This document shows positions 1 through 10,629 of a stretch of DNA of 64,000 nucleotides, in pieces. The stretch spans positions 2,152,501-2,216,500 of the forward strand of contig JBBBDQ010001935.1 in the NCBI GenBank assembly GCA_037127315.1. Direction: 5' to 3'. Every line of letters starts with the position of its first letter. Position 1 is the stretch's first letter. Source of the DNA: Ascarosepion bandense (taxonomy: Eukaryota > Mollusca > Cephalopoda > Sepiida > Sepiidae). Under the pieces are notes generated by a model. It had not been told where the DNA came from. It saw only the letters and a program-made list of their open reading frames with translations, and made no database searches. A program made the position numbers and the translations under genes.

Positions 1-360
1 CTAATGGGTCTATACTTGGAGGGAGAGGATCAGTCGCTTACATCCTGAAGATCAGACATGCACTTTCCATCTTCCACGGGCTTGGGAAAGATTACTCCTT
101 CAAGCAGTGTTTAAATAACTTTGCTAGGGTCAGGGATAATTCTGGGTTGATATTCTATAGCTGCAATGCATTCTGGGGTAAGCCAGGGTTTTTTGCTTGG
201 AAACACTTTGCTCCAGAAAGAATCTATTCGAAGACTAGGGCAGCCTGTTTGATGAAGGTTGGGAGAAGCTTCCTTCGTGTAGGTCTGAAAGCTGTCCCAG
301 TCTGCCTTCTCATCACAAAAAAACATTCTGTAGAATGATAAATCAAGGGATGTCATTGGT
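1..360 (-). mobile_element. LINE (non-LTR retrotransposon) fragment, endonuclease/RT junction
   Basis: The minus strand from about 356 to 111 is open and reads like the linker after the endonuclease domain of CR1/Jockey-type LINEs: an acidic/aromatic start (DEKADWDSFQTY), then a PWLTPECIAAIEY motif. A stop follows, and toward position 1 the reading resumes in RT-like sequence ending SPSKYRPI, equivalent to the SNYRPI motif at the start of LINE reverse transcriptases. The piece between these motifs is much shorter than in intact elements, so the copy is internally deleted. It continues past the left edge of the window. It is a decayed relic in the host gene's intron or upstream region, not a host gene. 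The family assignment rests on motif recognition only. Confidence 0.6.
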
Positions 361-464
361 TTTAAGTTAGATGCTCTAAAAACATCTAAACGACAGTACC
401 ATGATACATTCAGGAAAGATAATGATATCTCAGTGGACAGTACACAGAAAATCTATATATACAT

Positions 465-1238
465 GGTGCAATGAATTGTGTACATTATACAAAAATGAAA
501 ATAACACTGACATCTTATTTTAATAGATATGTTTACCAAAATTACACTAAAATATCTGGAAATACTAAATTTATTCAGTAGAATTTATTTAAGAGTATAT
601 TTATTTATAGAAAAAATGATTTAATAGAATTACTATTGACTTCTCTTTCTTTCAACTGAGCCCCACAAATAATAATCAAGGGGATTGTCGTCTGGGTAGT
701 TAGGTGGCCAGGTGTAAGAGGTGATGTCATTGCAGAAATTGTCATGACAGCCATGACTGGGTTCCTTTGTTTGTGTGGCATGAGGCAGAATACTGTTGCC
801 AGACACAGGGTCTTCCAGCAGCCACCCTCTTGACCCAGGTCAGCACTATCTTCTCAAGGCACTTGATGTAGGTCTTTATAGAGCTTGAAGCTCTGTGGGA
901 AGATCAATGAAGACGTGACATGACCAATACTACCGATCACTCGAAACATCTTTGTAATCACCATTAGATTCCTCCAACTCTATCCGAATCATCGGCAATG
1001 TCCTAAAATTGACTCTGAAAATGTTCGTATAGGATCTTCTGGCATTAATGCTAAGCAGTACAGTATGCTGTCTCCAAATTTCTGGCGAAGGGAATTGTGT
1101 TGTGCTCTTTTTCTTACTGATAGTGCTGAACTGACCTTACTACTTAGTATGAGCTGTCAACTAAATAAAAAAAACTAAAACAAAATGCACATGTGCAAAA
1201 TTAAAGATATCAAATGGCGACTATTTACCAATCGCACT
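465..1238 (-). mobile_element. Tc1/mariner-superfamily transposon, internally deleted copy A
   Basis: The ends form imperfect terminal inverted repeats: GGTGCAATGAATTGTGTAC at 465 and, on the opposite strand from 1238, AGTGCGATTGGTAAATAGTC. On the minus strand between about 890 and 650 a transposase C-terminal block is readable, including TWPPNYPDDNPLDYYLWG. This is the conserved W-P-P-x-S-P-D-x-N-P-x-D-Y-x-x-W signature of IS630/Tc1/mariner transposases, which contains the third catalytic acid. At about 775 bp the copy is well short of the usual ~1.3 kb, and the N-terminal DNA-binding region is not recognisable. It is the same family as the copy at 23196-24020. It is non-autonomous and probably immobile. 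Confidence 0.75.
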
Positions 1239-1644
1239 CTGTAGTATGATGTGTATTGGTATATTTTTTGACTGTAACCTTTATGCTTATGCTCACAACA
1301 ACACCTAGCAGTATCTTCATGACAATGGCAGTGTATGGAAATATTTATAAAGCTTGGAGCTGAAGAACTGTCTTCATGAAAGAGCGGAGTACAATAATGA
1401 ATAGAAAACACTTAAAAAACCTAATAATAAGGACTTCAAATATCATTTTCATGTGTTATGATAATATAAACAAATTAGTAATCAAACAGCTTAATGTACA
1501 AAGGTAATAATCAATAGTGAGTATAAAGTAATACAAAGAATAAGTTTCAACAGTTAAAGGATTGTTTTATTTTTATTAGTAATAGTAGAATTCTCTATGA
1601 CTAATAACCTTTAATATTTGTCTGTACTTCGGAGATGATGTATT

Positions 1645-2160
1645 GCAATTATTTACATTATCTACAGTGCTCGGATTGATGTCCTCATCTGTATTACCAT
1701 ATTCAGGCTGTTGTACACTCCAGCCTTCTTTTGGTGATTGGAATTTTGAATTGAATCCTTTATTTTGATCACTGGGGTATGACTTGTTCCATGTGTCATG
1801 CCACTTCTGGATATCTGAATTATCTCTCTTTAACTCAGCTCTCCAAGTTTTTTTGTTTACCACTGCTGTAGTCAAATATGTAACTCACAACTCTTTGAGT
1901 CAAGTTACCGATCTAACCAACACTTTTATCCACATGGCCATGTGTCCTTGAGGATGTAGAATTTTTTTAAGAGTTGAGCTGAAGGGTGATAAGACATCTG
2001 GAAGTGGCATGGCTCATGTAACGAGAACAATATACCCCAGTGATAGAAATAAAGGGTTTGGTTTGAAATTCCAATCACCTGAAGGTCGGAGTGTTCAATA
2101 GCCGAAACATTGTGAATATGACAAGAAAGATGAGGACAACATTCCAAACAATGTAAATGA
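1645..2160. mobile_element. Large foldback element: two tRNA-type SINE halves head to head
   Basis: 1645-1830 and 1970-2160 are inverted copies of each other over roughly 190 bp. The outer ends read TTTACATTATCTACAGTGCT and, inverted, TTTACATTGTTTGGAATGTT. Both arms carry the block AAGTGGCATG...CCCCAGTGAT...AAATTCCAATCACC. The left half continues inward into a tRNA-like stretch (about 1855-1915, minus strand: GTTGGTTAGATCGG then GTTGTGAGTTACA). The centre holds a perfect 14-bp palindrome CACATGGCCATGTG at 1931-1944. The same repeat occurs with the same opposed arrangement at 7240, 40830, 56490 and 57200. It is a transposable repeat; the mobilising enzyme is unknown. Confidence 0.7.
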
Positions 2161-4456
2161 CTAATAATCTTCTTGGAAAAAAAAATAATCAGCCTCCTCT
2201 ACCCAGTATTCCAAAATGTAGAACTCAAGGCAAACCTTCCAAAGTAGAAACAATGATCTGGAATTGGAATGAATTCAGTAATGGGGCATAAAATAAAATA
2301 AAAATTAAAAAAACTGGATGTGGAATTAGTATTAATACTAAACATGTCAATACCTGAGTTTATGGATCAGTTATAACAAATTTACTAAAAGAGATAAGGA
2401 AATGGAATATACGACAGATTGTGCTAGATGTATTTTAGCCCAACACCACAACTTGCTAAAGACCAAAATATCAGCCTAAAACAAGATTCATACTCTTAAA
2501 TAGCCTTCGTCAGAAGAAGACTTAAAGATGGATACCACGCATGGTGCCAAACACTTTCAGAAATATCTAAACTGCTAGCTATACACAGCTGCATTGATAG
2601 TAAAAAATGGCTTTGAATGGGTAAAGTCTGTACACTTTCAACAGTAGCAACAGGTAAAATGGGTAGTAACTCTAAGATAGAATAATGAGATAATCAAGAT
2701 GTTGGCATTCCACTCCCCCTCCCCCCCCAAAAAGGGAGGGGGCAAGGAAGGAACTTTCTCCTCATCAATAACTAGAGAGAGCAATGAAACTTATTTTCTA
2801 CTGATAGTACAATTAATGAATGTTGAATATTTTCTTATAAGGAGACGGCTAATATTACCCTTCATTATCTTTAATAAAGAGATTTTAATGTAATCTCAAA
2901 TAGGGTAGAAATGGCTAAGAAATAGGAATTTCAAACTTTGGCCAAAAGTGAATTGCAGACAGATACAGACGCTGGTTACTTGGTTCCAAACTAAATCCTT
3001 TGACATTTAAAAAAAAAAAATGATGAAACCGCATACACAAACAGAGGAATTATTCATAAAACATAAATTAGAGGATATTTAAAACATAACACAAAGATAT
3101 AAATTCATTAGCACTAATAGAATAAATTGGTGAAATAAAATAAAAGAAATAAAAATTAAATTAAATTAAAAAATAAATTAAAATTAAATTTAAAACAGTA
3201 AATAGATCACAATTTGTAATAGAAAATAAAGATAAAATTAACCTTCACTCCTCCTTACTAAACTCTCCACACTGTTTTACTCCTAGTAACCCCATGCATC
3301 TGAATGCATCTTGTGATGAAATGATTAAAAAAAATACTGTAGCTTTGTATTCATCACTCAAAATTATAGTAAAGAAATCAAGTCTAATATATTTCTTTGT
3401 CTTAAGTATTTCTTTCTTAAATATTTTTTGTGATAATGGTGGAAATTTGATTGCTTTTATGTATCCAGCCAATATCCTTATTATTGTAAATCTTCATTGT
3501 TTACATTCGCAATTGAAGATTCTTCAAATATTTCTTGCCCGTCAATCTGCTTTTCTTGCTTTTAATTTTCTTCAACTTTTTGTGAAATTCAAGGAACCAG
3601 TCTATATTTTCAATTTCTTTTTTTTTTTTTTCTGTTGATTGATACCTGTTCAATTGTTTTGCAATGTTAGATTTTTATAATCCATAACTTTACAATGTTT
3701 TGTTTCTTTTGTAAGTTCTCTTGACCTATGACAATCTTTATACCTGTAATTAAAAAATAACGTGTGTGTACACACACATACACGCAAAATAATATAACCT
3801 CTCAAATTGTATTATAAAATATCAGTCAAATTTCAAATAATTCTAATTAAAACAGATAAGCTGAATTTGGCATCATATATTTATCATAGATTCTTGAATA
3901 ATTTATTCTAAACATTTTAGTTAATACCAATTATATTGTGAAAACTTTAAATTGCATCATCATAATAATAATGACATTTTATATTGAACTTAATTTAGAA
4001 ATGAATGAATAAAAAGCAGCAGTTGTAACTAATTCATTTTGTAAAAATATTTTAATTGTTGATCCTCTCTTCAATGACTTATAAAAATTTTGAATAAACT
4101 GAATTACTTTTACTATAAAAATAATTAAAAATAATTACAGCCTTTCCATCTAATTAACCACTTTGTTGTATATCGTTTCCTCGTGTATTTTTAAAATGTT
4201 TACGCAAGTGTTTAAACTTAACCATTGCCCTGAAGCAAGCAGAAAGGGAAGTTAATTTAAACTATATTGAAGATGCCTGTTTATGCCAGTTTGAAAGTAA
4301 GCAACGAGCTTTTTAAGATTGCAAACATCGATCATATTGAAATGAATTTAAATCATCTAAGATTAAAAGGAAGCCACTTATTTTACAAATGTTAATATAA
4401 TTGTTACATAGTAATGGAAATATTGCAATGTTTTTTTTTTATTTTATTTTATGTAG
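2161..4456. other. Intron or upstream DNA, nothing recognised
   Basis: A+T-rich sequence with short homopolymers (poly-C at about 2712, poly-T at about 3618), A-rich simple sequence at 3120-3200 and a small GT/CA patch at about 3760. Short open frames here (for example about 3294-3638) have no recognisable motif, and their composition follows the local A+T bias. Near 2500-2520 the minus strand has a CTGACGA word followed by GAAT, a poor hammerhead-like match. The polypyrimidine tract and acceptor for the next exon are at 4431-4456. Confidence 0.5.
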
Positions 4457-5370
<914 letters not shown>

Positions 5371-5371
5371 G

Positions 5372-6345
5372 TGGTCAAGAAATGTGATTCGGTTCAACCA
5401 CCCTTTCAATTCAGAGGTGCAAACCAATATAGAGAAGGTATTTTTTAAATATTGGAAAAACATTTCCCCAAGTCCTCTGAACGGTATAAGACCTTTAATA
5501 AAAATACAGTGAAGTTGAGTTTCAGCTGCAACAGTAACTTGGACAAAGCTATAAAAAAAAAAAGCACATGGGTAACATGGAAAATGAAAATGGTGGTGAC
5601 TTACGTAACTGCAGGAACAAGGACGATTGCCCGTGAGATGGTGATTGAGAAATTGAAGGTGTAGTGTATAAAGCTAAGGTGGAAAATTCGAATGGACAGA
5701 AAAAGGTTTATGTGGGTTGTACAGCTGGCAGGTTTAAGCAAAGGTTGTATAATCATAAGTCTTCATTCAGGTTAGAAAGGTACAGAAACTGTATGCACCA
5801 GACTTGCCAGCCATGTGTAGGGGTCGAAGGAAATGAGCACTAAAAACTTAGGAAAGTACGGCTGTATAGTGTTGCTGACAAGACTTGTAGGTTGTGCCAC
5901 ACAGACCAAAAAAATTTATTAAATGAAAGGTTTAAAGTTATGACAGGGTGTAGACATTCAAGAAAATATGTTTTGGGATTATATGAACCTGGCTGAGGGC
6001 ATTAGTGTGTGTTTACCTCCCCTTCTGTGGGATTTCCGGTGGCCGTGGGCATGAGTAGATTTTCCCCTCTCTTCCATCAAGCGTAGGCGTAAGGAGGTCT
6101 CCCTCCCCTTTCATTGAGTTTCTAGTTGACGGATATATAAGCAAGTGCCTTGAACATGCAGACTTCTGCTTGCCTGATGTGACCTGAGTGGTCGAAACCT
6201 GGGTAGCAAGTAAGTGGTGTGTGTTCTGTTCTTTAACATATTGTTAGCTCTGCATATTCGGTTCATTTGTGTTACGTGTGCATTGAGCACTTTTCGTACT
6301 ACCATATGCTGGTCCAACCAGCTGCTATTTGGCTAGTGTGTGTGT
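5372..6345 (+). mobile_element. Penelope-like element (PLE): RT thumb, GIY-YIG endonuclease and 3' region
   Basis: Three coding blocks follow in the order of a PLE C-terminus. From 5384, RFNHPFNSEVQTNIEKVFFK matches the W/RFNPP-x-S-x-x-V-x-TNI-x-K motif of the PLE reverse transcriptase thumb. After a frameshift near 5455, HFPKSSERYKTFNKNTVKLS and a CRNKDDCP zinc-like linker follow. After further damage, VYKAKVENSNGQKKVYVGCT and FKQRLYNHKSSF from 5664 form the GIY-YIG nuclease start with its catalytic Arg region, then TCRLC and GCRHSRKYVL (5875-5985). Multiple frameshifts and a stop near 5660 make it a pseudogene; the RT catalytic palm is missing (5' truncation). The ~350 bp downstream contain a hammerhead-like motif at 6162-6215, as known for PLE terminal repeats. 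A TA microsatellite closes the element at about 6345. Confidence 0.85.
6162..6215 (+). ncRNA. Hammerhead ribozyme-like motif in the PLE 3' region
   Basis: Read in order: stem I 5' strand CTTGC (6169-6173); core CTGATGT (6174-6180; canonical CTGATGA, so the A9 position is T); stem II GACC/GGTC with loop TGAGT (6181-6193); core GAAA (6194-6197); stem III ACC/GGT with a two-base loop (6197-6204); cleavage-site A 6205 in a GTA triplet; stem I 3' strand GCAAG (6206-6210). Stem I can extend by ACTT (6162-6165)/AAGT (6212-6215) across a small internal loop. PLE terminal repeats are known to encode type I hammerheads with a short stem III. The A9-to-T change would be expected to weaken or abolish cleavage. 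Confidence 0.65.
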
Positions 6346-6361
6346 ATATATATATATATAT

Positions 6362-6568
6362 ATACATATAAAAATCCAGGTAAAAAAGACCCAAGGTTTT
6401 ATGATTTTGAGCTCTTTGGCATTTACTTTTTTATAAAAAGTGCTCAATAAAAATAAATATTGTAGGGCATAATATAATTCTAAATTAACAATACATTGCG
6501 ACACAGAAATTTCTGTTTCAAGATTTCTATCTCGTCATCAGGCAATGTTAGTTGTGAAAATGATTTTC

Positions 6569-6572
<4 letters not shown>
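6362..6572 (-). mobile_element. Short (AT)n-flanked repeat carrying a hammerhead-like motif
   Basis: A ~210-bp segment lies exactly between two TA/AT microsatellites (6344-6363 and 6573-6604). On its minus strand it begins with the hammerhead-like motif at 6489-6555 and continues as A+T-rich non-coding sequence. No open frame is present. The size and microsatellite boundaries resemble other short inserts in this window (18443, 58220, 59200). It may be a solo terminal repeat of a Penelope-like element or a small non-autonomous retroelement; the sequence alone does not decide. Confidence 0.45.
6489..6555 (-). ncRNA. Hammerhead ribozyme candidate with a 7-bp stem I
   Basis: Minus strand, in order: stem I 5' strand ACATTGC (6548-6542); core CTGATGA (6541-6535); 15 nt containing stem II GAGAT/ATCTT with loop AGAA (6534-6520) after one unpaired C; core GAAA (6519-6516); stem III ACA/TGT enclosing a self-complementary GAAATTTC-type loop; cleavage-site C at 6500 in a GTC triplet; stem I 3' strand GCAATGT (6499-6493), fully complementary to the 5' strand. 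Stem I may extend by CAA/TTG beyond an internal loop. All conserved core bases are present. The weak point is the extra C between the core and stem II. Self-cleavage is untested. Confidence 0.6.
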
Positions 6573-6607
<35 letters not shown>

Positions 6608-6630
6608 GTGTGTGTGTGTGTGTGTATAGA
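6573..6630. repeat. (AT)n-(GT)n compound microsatellite
   Basis: About 30 bases of alternating AT are followed by about 20 bases of alternating GT, directly abutting the hammerhead-bearing insert. A second long (TA)n of about 40 bases lies at 6863-6902. Confidence 0.95.
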
Positions 6631-6857
6631 TTCATGTAAAATCTTCTGTACAATAAGGATGGAAGCTGAAGAAGGTTCACCTGAAATAGGCCTATACTTC
6701 TGCTTAGCCATGGAATAATGTGTCTGTGTTTTAATTTTTACATATATTTGCTTTATATGTATTTATATACATATATATTTAGAGCTCTCCTAGAGGGTTA
6801 TCCTACCACTTTATGTACAGGACACTCCTTTGGATTTTTCTATATCTACATCGCGTG

Positions 6858-6905
<48 letters not shown>

Positions 6906-7235
6906 TGAAATAATTTTTACATATTCAATTTATAGCAAAAGTGTTATTTTCAAAAAGAAGAGCTAAGTAATATAGTGCTTAATACAATTTTCAATCTTCC
7001 TAGATAATAGATAAATGAAGTATATTTTCATTTGGCAACTGTGTTTTCCATAAGCTTAGTTTTGTAATGAAGCTCTTCATGTCATCATACAACCGAGTGA
7101 TAAGTTTTTTTTTTAACCTTGTACTTTCAAATTAAACTCATTGTGCAGTAATATCCACAGCAAAATCCAGATCTTTTATCTTTTACTTCATCTGTGTTTT
7201 GACCTTTCAACTCTGAAAACATAATTATTTCTTGT
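6631..7235. other. Intron, microsatellite-rich, nothing coding
   Basis: Contains the (TA)n tract at 6863-6902 and A+T-rich sequence. An open frame at 6718-6966 is largely made of microsatellite translated as Tyr-Ile repeats and is not a gene. Confidence 0.6.
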
Positions 7236-7237
7236 CT

Positions 7238-7592
7238 CAACAAGTAGAATTTTGTTTACGTTGTTCGGATTGTTGTCCTCATCTTCCTTGCCATATTCAC
7301 GACGTTTCAGCTGTCATACACTCTGGTTTTCTTCTGGTGATTGGAATTTTGAACTGAACCCTTTACTTTGTCCACTGGTGTAGATTGTTCTAGTTCCACA
7401 AGCCATGCCTCATCCAGACGTCTCAGTATCAGTTACCTTCATATCAGGATGCCTGGCTTAGTGGATGTTGGTTGTATCAAGTGACTTGATCAAAAGAGTT
7501 GTGAGTTCAATACCTGGCTACAGCAGAGCTGAACAAAAACTTAGTTGAGTTAAATGGAGACATCAGGAAATGGCATGGCTTATTGCAAATTA
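7238..7592. mobile_element. Foldback SINE pair, second copy
   Basis: The left part (7245-7435, minus-sense) carries GTTGTCCTCATCTTCCTTGC, the TCTTCTGGTGATTGGAATTTT block and the ATGCC...CCAGACGTCT block. The right part (7455-7590, plus-sense) is the tRNA-like side: GTGGATGTTGGTTGTATCAAG, GTTGTGAGTTCAATACCTGG, then GAGTTAAATGGAGACATCAG and AAATGGCATGGCTTATTGC. The two halves point away from a common centre at about 7440, the same arrangement as at 1645-2160. The distal part of the right arm is missing here. Confidence 0.65.
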
Positions 7593-8905
7593 AATAATAA
7601 TTTTTTTTTTTTTTTTACTATTGTTGTGCAAAAATACTGTAATTCCCACTTTTCTTGAAACATTCACTCTTCATTCAATTTCCTTTTTTTTCTCTTAACT
7701 GCAGAAGCATTAGTTATTTTAGGGTTGAAGTAGTAGGAAAAAACTAATTTTCAAAATTGATGACACAGATACATTTCAATCACAGCTAACAATAGAAAAA
7801 GATAAAGAAATTCTGATAATGCCTCCAAAAACCTTTTTTGGCTGACAATTTTATAATCTTTAAAAGCAAAAACTTTTGAAGGAAATTTTTCTTTTACACA
7901 ACTGCTATTTAAAATAATAGCTTAGTACCATACTAACTTAGTTTGTTGATAATATTAAAATTATTTTAAATAAATGTTTGCAGTAAATGGAATTCTTAAA
8001 TCGAAATTTAAAAAAATTAATTTTCTTAAACACTGTAATTTCTAAATTATAAAAACTAATTTTAGCTGTTAAATGGCCAAATTAGTATCCTTTGTGTGGG
8101 CTGCAGATGTAATCGTAAAGGGCTACATGTGGCTCTCATTCTGCAGGTTTGACATGCTTGATGTAGACGTTTGAAGTATAATTGCCCTTTACTACTATTT
8201 TCAATGGCTTTTTTGTTTTTGAGAGCTGTTATTGATCTTTTAAAATTTGGTCTTGTCCATAATGCCCAACATATCCTTTTTTGAAGTTAATCAACTCTCT
8301 AATCATAGAAAGTGGGGTATTTCTTGGTTCGCAAACAGAAGAAATTTCTCATCTTCATCTTTACTACTTCCATATTTTGAGATGAATAAAACTTTGTCTC
8401 ATCCTAACGAGGAATTTTTCTATTTTGTATCATAAACAAAGCAAAATATCCCTGTACCTGTATTTAGGTTCTGCAATATTGTATAACATCGAATTTTTGC
8501 TATTAAATATGCATTCTCATATACTTGTGTGTGTGTGTGTATGGCTTACACTCATAAATAGCAGAAAAAAAAATCTATTGTTCAGTAAAAAAAAAAGAAG
8601 AAACTAAAATCCAACCTCCTGATTAAAATTGTCTACCCTTTAAAAAAATCTAAGGTCCCACACTGCATCTTACCCAGACAAAATTAAAAAGTAACATGTC
8701 TAGATCTAAGCCATCCTGCCCTCTTCCATAACCCAGATTTTTAAAATATCCATCGTTACATAATTCTAAATGCTGATTGAACACTTTTGACACACCTAAA
8801 TGCATTTCCTCCAACTGCCACTCCCTAATTTTCTAAATAACCAGAAATTCATCTTATATTTTCAAAAATAAATTGTTTTCACCATTTATTTTAACATATC
8901 ACCTG
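7593..8905. other. Intron, nothing recognised
   Basis: A+T-rich sequence with poly-T at about 7602-7617 and a GT patch at about 8527. Open frames at 8247-8435 and 8425-8607 show no domain motif and no splice-bounded coding bias. Confidence 0.5.
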
Positions 8906-10622
8906 AAGCATAAGGCGAGTGGAGACGATGGAATCCTGGTGATAGTCCTTAAGAGGTGTGCTCCTGAACTTTCCCCTGTCCTCTCTAAACTGTTTAACTA
9001 CTGCCTTTCTGCTTCCTGCTTTCCTGCATGCTGGAAGTTCTCTTCAGTCGTTCCTGTATTTAAGAATTGTGGTGACCCCTCGGACCCATCCAACTATCGC
9101 CCTATCAGTTTTCTACCGATGTTTGGGAAAGTATTTGAGGCCATAATCAATGCTGAAATAGTTCATCATCTCACTGCCCACAAACTCTTCTCTGACAGGC
9201 AATATGGCTTCCACTTTGCCAGGTCCACGGCCGACTTGCTAACAACCATAACGGAGTACATGGTCCAGGCCCTTGATGAGTCTGACGAGGCTCGCGCGGT
9301 TGCTCTGGACATCTCCAAGGCTTTCGACAGGGTTTGGCACTCTGGCCTCCTATGCAAGCTACGGGGTTACGGTATTACCGGTCGCCTGCTTGACCTAATC
9401 CAATCTTTTTTAAATAACCGCAAAATGAAGGTCGTTTTGAATGGGCGTGCCTCTTCATCCTACAACACGAATGCTAGTGTCCCACAGGGCTCTATCCTGG
9501 GCCCGACGCTCTTCCTTATTTTCATCAACGACCTCCCAGATGAGATCAAGTCCCAAGTAGGCATCTACGCAGATGACACTACAATATACTCCCGCACCAG
9601 TAAGAAACCTGTCGTGGCTGACAGACATAATCTCGCTGCTGACCTTGAACGAGATCTACACTCTGTGGTGAACTGGGGCAAGAAGTGGCTTGTCAACTCC
9701 AATTTGTCTAAGACCAAGCTGTTGTCTGTCAACCATCACAGGCAACCTCTCCTGCCTCCCATAAGCATGGACCAAGCGATTCTCCCTGAGAGCAATACAC
9801 TACACCTCCTCGGCCTTACCTTGTCCTCAGACCTCAAATGGAACCACTATATTGAATCCCTAGTAAAATCTACTGCTAAGAAGGTTGGGTCACTATGTTG
9901 ATCCAGGATGTTTTTTCCGCCTGAATCCATCCTGTATATATACAAGTCAACCATCCATCTGTGCATGGAGTACTGCTGCCATTTATGGTCAGGTGCCCCT
10001 GCCGTTCTTCTCGGTGTTCTTGACAGGCTCCAAAGGAGAGTCTGTAATGTGATAGGTACTGATCTGGCAGCTCGACTGCAGCCACTTCCCCACCATCGAA
10101 ATGTGGCCTCTCTTTGTCTGTTCTATAAATACTTTCATGGCTTCTGTTCGGACAAACTTAAGTCACTGGTGCCTCCTCAACAGGTGTTTACTCATGTAAC
10201 CAGACTGGCAACTGGGTCCCACCAATTCACAGTCAGGTTAGCCAAATGCAGACGACAATTCTACTCCTGAAGCTTCTTCTCTCGCACTTCCTGCCTGTGG
10301 AACTCGCTCCCATATTCTTGCTTTCCGGACGGCTACAACCTCCAGATATTTAAATGCAATGTCAATACTCATCTATTAACCACTGGACTACTGGACTCTA
10401 GCTCTCTCCCCACCCCCGTATATCCTTCCCTTTCTCTCCACCTATGTATCTGTCATCGCACCTGCATTCTCAGCTTTCTATTGCTTCTTTCTAACTAGTT
10501 TGTACTCCTCACTCTTTTCTAATTAATCGTTTTACAGTTATGTAGCCCCCCCCCCACACACACACACACATCAGTGGCATTTGTGCCTTGCTCGGGGTGA
10601 AATGATTAAAAAAAAAGAAAAA
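8906..10622 (+). mobile_element. 5'-truncated LINE (CR1/Jockey-type), RT domain nearly intact
   Basis: One frame runs from about 8908 to the TAG at 10496-10498, broken only by TGA codons at 9899 and 10268. It starts in the RT fingers (KASGDDGI...PVFK), then SDPSNYRPISFLPMFGKVFE, RQYGFHFARSTADLL, ALDISKAFDRVWHSGLLCKL, SVPQGSILGPTLFLIFINDL and the catalytic box GIYADDTTIYS, followed by the thumb and the C-terminal region (MEYCCHLWSGAP, LWNSLP). The endonuclease domain and 5' end are missing, as is typical of incomplete target-primed reverse transcription. The 3' UTR ends TGCCTTGCTCGGGGTGAAAT and an A-rich tail (10609-10627). The upstream Met at 8873 is intron sequence, not the element's start. 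It is the best-preserved LINE here and the reference for the other fragments. Confidence 0.93.
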
Positions 10623-10629
10623 AAAAGAG

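Noticed and set aside
3294..3638. 114-residue hydrophobic frame
   Set aside because: Composition follows T-rich DNA (poly-Phe end from a T run); no signal of coding constraint.
8873..9901. 342-residue open frame as a host gene with Met start at 8873
   Set aside because: From about 8908 the product is a LINE reverse transcriptase; the first dozen codons are intron sequence read through by chance.
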